A DNA stretch of 6,103 nucleotides, from NCBI GenBank assembly GCA_002733915.1, contig NVXN01000004.1:182550-188652 (forward strand), written 5' to 3'. Of the stretch, positions 5,517 through 6,103 are shown one piece after another (the first letter of the stretch is position 1; the number at the start of each line of letters is the position of its first letter). The notes beneath the pieces were generated by a model. The model was given only the letters and a program-made list of their open reading frames with translations, had not been told where the DNA came from and did not search any database. Source of the DNA: Aequorivita sp. (GTDB taxonomy: Bacteria; Bacteroidota; Bacteroidia; Flavobacteriales; Flavobacteriaceae). The translations under genes and the position numbers were made by a program.

Positions 5517-6103
5517 ATGAAAAAAATTAGATTATTTTGCAGTCTTTTAGCGGTTATGGCATTTATAGGCTGCAAAAACGAAAAAAAAGATATGGATTCC
5601 ACCGATGGGATGAATGATTCTATATTGATGGAAAATGAAAATCAAGAAAACATGTTACAGGAAGAAGCTAAAACAGTTTCTGTTTCCTTGGAATCTAAAA
5701 GTGGAAGTACAGCTGTAGGTGAAGCATATTTTAGCGAAACAAACGGCATGGTTATCTTTGAGGCTAAATTTTCTGGACTAAAACCGGGAACTCATGCTAT
5801 TCACATTCACGAAAAAGCAGATTGCAGTGCTGCAGACGCCACTTCTGCAGGTGGTCACTGGAATCCCACCCACACCAAGCACGGAAAATGGGGCGATGCA
5901 GAAGGTTATCACAAGGGCGATATAGGAAACTTTGAAGTTGCCGACGATGGAACAGGCCGAATTTCGATGGAAACCAACGAATGGTGTATAGGCTGTGGCG
6001 ATGAAAACAAGGACATTCTTGGTAAAGCCTTGATTGTACACGAAGGTAAAGATGATTTCACAACCCAACCTACTGGCGATGCCGGAGGTAGAGTAAGTTG
6101 TGG
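5517..6103 (+). CDS. sodC: Cu/Zn superoxide dismutase, lipoprotein form; 3' end outside window
   Basis: Converts superoxide to hydrogen peroxide and oxygen, in the periplasm or at the outer membrane. From ATG 5517, 195 codons are open to the window edge; only the last few residues are missing. Signal peptide: KKIR at 2-5, hydrophobic core 6-17 and lipobox FIGC with Cys19 (Phe at -3 is less usual). An acidic, Met-containing linker (20-52) precedes the SOD domain (53 on). All metal ligands are seen: Cu His96 and His98 (HAIHIHE), bridging His114 (GGHWNP), Cu His175 (VHEGKDDF), and Zn His122, His132 and Asp135. The disulfide pair is Cys103 and Cys195 (GGRVSC), and the active-site guiding Arg is Arg192. 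An additional CxxC (Cys157, Cys160) lies before the last ligand. The enzyme should be active and membrane-anchored. It has its own promoter candidate and lies 78 bp after the lipoprotein operon. Confidence 0.96.
   Translation, partial: MKKIRLFCSLLAVMAFIGCKNEKKDMDSTDGMNDSILMENENQENMLQEEAKTVSVSLESKSGSTAVGEAYFSETNGMVIFEAKFSGLKPGTHAIHIHEKADCSAADATSAGGHWNPTHTKHGKWGDAEGYHKGDIGNFEVADDGTGRISMETNEWCIGCGDENKDILGKALIVHEGKDDFTTQPTGDAGGRVSC

Noticed and set aside
5778..6068. Minus-strand open frame opposite sodC
   Set aside because: It is antisense to a clear SodC domain with all metal ligands; its translation shows no recognisable domain.
1..6103. CRISPR array, insertion sequence, tRNA or defence genes
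   Set aside because: No repeated spacer pattern, transposase motif, terminal repeats or tRNA-like fold was seen; coding density is filled by ordinary metabolic and envelope genes.

Overview
The window is a low-GC, densely packed chromosomal segment that looks like Bacteroidota, most likely a member of the Flavobacteriaceae. Three things suggest this. No gene start is preceded by a convincing Shine-Dalgarno sequence; the leaders are A/T-rich instead. A promoter of the Bacteroidota type (TTG, 20-bp spacer, TAnnTTTA) precedes the last gene. The gene families are also typical: an S9 peptidase, a hydrolase-OsmC fusion, LVIVD-repeat lipoproteins and a lipoprotein SodC. The genus cannot be fixed from the sequence alone.

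Layout from left to right: (1) the 3' part of a secreted-type S9 prolyl-oligopeptidase-family peptidase on the + strand, cut by the left edge. (2) Converging on it with only 6 bp between the stop codons, a minus-strand App1-type phosphatidate phosphatase (DUF2183). (3) A 65-bp divergent control region with a perfect TTTGG-N5-CCAAA inverted repeat. (4) A plus-strand pair 3 bp apart: a diacylglycerol/sphingosine-kinase-fold lipid kinase and a 405-residue alpha/beta hydrolase-OsmC fusion. (5) A 56-bp gap with a hairpin ending at the next start codon. (6) Two lipoproteins with LVIVD-like beta-propeller repeats, joined by an ATGA stop/start overlap. (7) A 78-bp gap with a promoter candidate. (8) A Cu/Zn superoxide dismutase lipoprotein (sodC), complete except for a few C-terminal codons beyond the right edge; it has no stop in the window.

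Functional reading: the divergent pair encodes enzymes whose families catalyse opposite steps, phosphatidate to diacylglycerol (App1) and diacylglycerol or a related lipid to its phosphate (kinase). The kinase is tightly linked to a hydrolase fused to a thiol-peroxidase-type OsmC domain, and sodC lies downstream. Lipid turnover plus peroxide and superoxide handling at the envelope is therefore a plausible theme, but it is inferred from gene position. No mobile element, CRISPR array, tRNA or rRNA was seen, and nothing resembles a defence island. The most unusual items are the opposed lipid enzymes sharing a 65-bp control region, the CxxC at the presumed oxyanion position of the hydrolase-OsmC fusion, and the overlapping LVIVD lipoprotein pair whose repeats add up to about seven blades.
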